From the NCBI GenBank assembly GCA_016278515.1, contig JADQBR010000103.1:1-64000 (forward strand): a DNA stretch of 64,000 nucleotides, in the 5' to 3' direction. Below the pieces are notes generated by a model, which saw only the letters and a list, made by a program, of their open reading frames with translations, was not told where the DNA came from and ran no database searches. Shown piece by piece: positions 63,412-64,000 of this stretch (the first letter of the stretch is position 1; every line of letters begins with the position of its first letter). The translations under genes were made by a program, and so were the position numbers. Source of the stretch: Bacillota bacterium (GTDB taxonomy: Bacteria > Bacillota > JADQBR01).

Positions 63412-63687
63412 ATGTTTTTTTTAATAATTGTTTCTCTGGTTCTTATTGCACTTTTAACTTTTATTGCTATTACTGCCAAAAACACAAAAGAACTTTTTGA
63501 GGGAATTTCTAAAGCGGTTTTATTAATTTTGCTACTCTCTATTGTGGCAAATATAAGCCTGGCTCAAAACTATACCCAGAGTTTAATCCCTGGGGCTAAT
63601 GACGGTATAGGAATATCTAATGTCTTGGCCAAAGTCATAATCACTGATGACGGGTGGGGGGAATCTGGTCTCAAAAACTATTTTTGA
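63412..63687 (+). pseudogene. Amidase remnant, N-terminal part
   Basis: A 91-residue product with two hydrophobic segments (about 1-20 and 35-52) and the end AKVIITDDGWGESGLKNYF, which resembles a damaged amidase_3 start (normally VxIDxGHGG). The catalytic His is replaced by Trp. AGGTGG precedes ATG 63412. The C-terminal part of such an enzyme lies 45 bp further on, so an internal deletion is likely. Alternatively it is an unrelated small membrane protein. Confidence 0.45.
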
Positions 63688-63732
63688 AGTTTTACGAAAC
63701 CTCTACAAAAGTATTATTTAGTAACTAAATAG

Positions 63733-63956
63733 AATTTAACACTAGATCTTGCGCGTAAGATATTAACCTTAAGTGAGGATAGCTGTGGGTATACAGTTCT
63801 TAATCCAACGAAGGCTAATATGCCGGCATTGATTGTTGAAGGTGGGTTTATTTCTAATCCTGACTTCGAAACGTTAATGAAAACTGATAGTTACAAACTT
63901 AACCAAGCAAAAGGTATCCGAAACGGGATTATGGTTTATATTGTAGATTTTATGTA
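63733..63956 (+). pseudogene. N-acetylmuramoyl-L-alanine amidase remnant, C-terminal part
   Basis: After a TAG at 63730 this frame reads LARKILTLSEDSCGYTVLN, then MPALIVEGGFISNPDFETLM and QAKGIRNGIMVYIVDFM before TAA at 63954. PALIVEGGFISNPxE with the catalytic Glu is the hallmark of the amidase_3 C-terminus. The middle of the domain, including the SIHxN histidine, is missing, and no start with a ribosome binding site is present. The final 44 bp of the window hold nothing recognisable. Confidence 0.8.
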
Positions 63957-64000
63957 ATTCTTAATTTCAGGATCGTAAGGTTTAAAGCTGTCCTTGTAAT

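Overview
The window reads as a chromosomal segment of a Gram-positive, endospore-forming Firmicute. The gene order (rplU-prp-rpmA-spo0B-obg-proBA-nadD-yqeK-rsfS-leuS, comEA-comEC-holA-rpsT, spoIIP, murJ-lepA-hemW-hrcA-grpE-dnaK-dnaJ-prmA-rsmE-mtaB-hinT-rpsU-yqeY, nfeD-floA-yqfC-yqfD-phoH-pgpH-ybeY-dgkA-cdd-era-yqzL-recO-glyQS-ccpN-ppsR-ppdK) is the conserved Bacillus/Clostridia backbone. PPDK with its regulatory protein, a separate DUF881 and DUF3048 protein, and the style of the intergenic repeats suggest a Clostridia/Peptococcaceae-type anaerobe. That placement is inference. Almost everything is on the + strand; rpsT is the only intact minus-strand gene.

Layout. 1-10.2 kb: ribosomal L21/L27 operon with the L27-processing protease, Spo0B-like phosphotransferase, Obg, proline synthesis, NAD synthesis, ribosome silencing factor and LeuRS. 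10.4-15.6 kb: competence (comEA, comEC), DNA polymerase delta, rpsT and a small membrane protein. 15.7-17.6 kb: a folded-looking leader, spoIIP, repeats and an unknown membrane-anchored protein. 17.7-31.5 kb: MurJ, LepA, HemW, the CIRCE-controlled hrcA-grpE-dnaK-dnaJ heat-shock operon, PrmA, RsmE, MtaB, HinT, S21, YqeY. 31.6-45.4 kb: membrane and sporulation genes (nfeD, floA, yqfC, yqfD), PhoH, PgpH, YbeY, DgkA, cytidine deaminase, Era, YqzL, RecO and a UBA/DUF4342 protein. 45.45-53.2 kb: a glycine T-box with glyQS, then ccpN-ppsR-ppdK, two of which appear to start at ATT.

From 53.2 kb the character changes to accessory DNA. A 6-kb same-strand cassette holds a broken rhodanese, a polytopic membrane protein, CcdA, a TlpA/ResA thioredoxin, an OmpR-type regulator and kinase, an unusual single-cysteine thioredoxin-fold/GerMN-like fusion, and a TauE/SafE permease with its DUF1634 partner. 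It looks like a self-regulated extracytoplasmic thiol-redox/sulfur-handling system and is the best candidate here for something undescribed. A degenerate copy of its promoter and gene start lies upstream of the broken rhodanese. From about 59.9 kb to the end lies a zone of gene decay: a possible ppdK 3' remnant, a DUF3231-like minus-strand pseudogene, a HEPN gene split by one stop codon beside its intact MNT partner, and two pieces of a cell-wall amidase. Two intact genes, an iron-sulfur-type flavoprotein and a cysteine-rich protein that may be a spore-surface component, sit among them.

Across the window, dispersed non-coding repeats recur: ACTGACCA tandem runs at two loci, a GTTCGAAAAG hairpin at two or three loci, a related post-terminator element at two loci, and several perfect palindromes. 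No rRNA, tRNA, CRISPR array or transposase was found.
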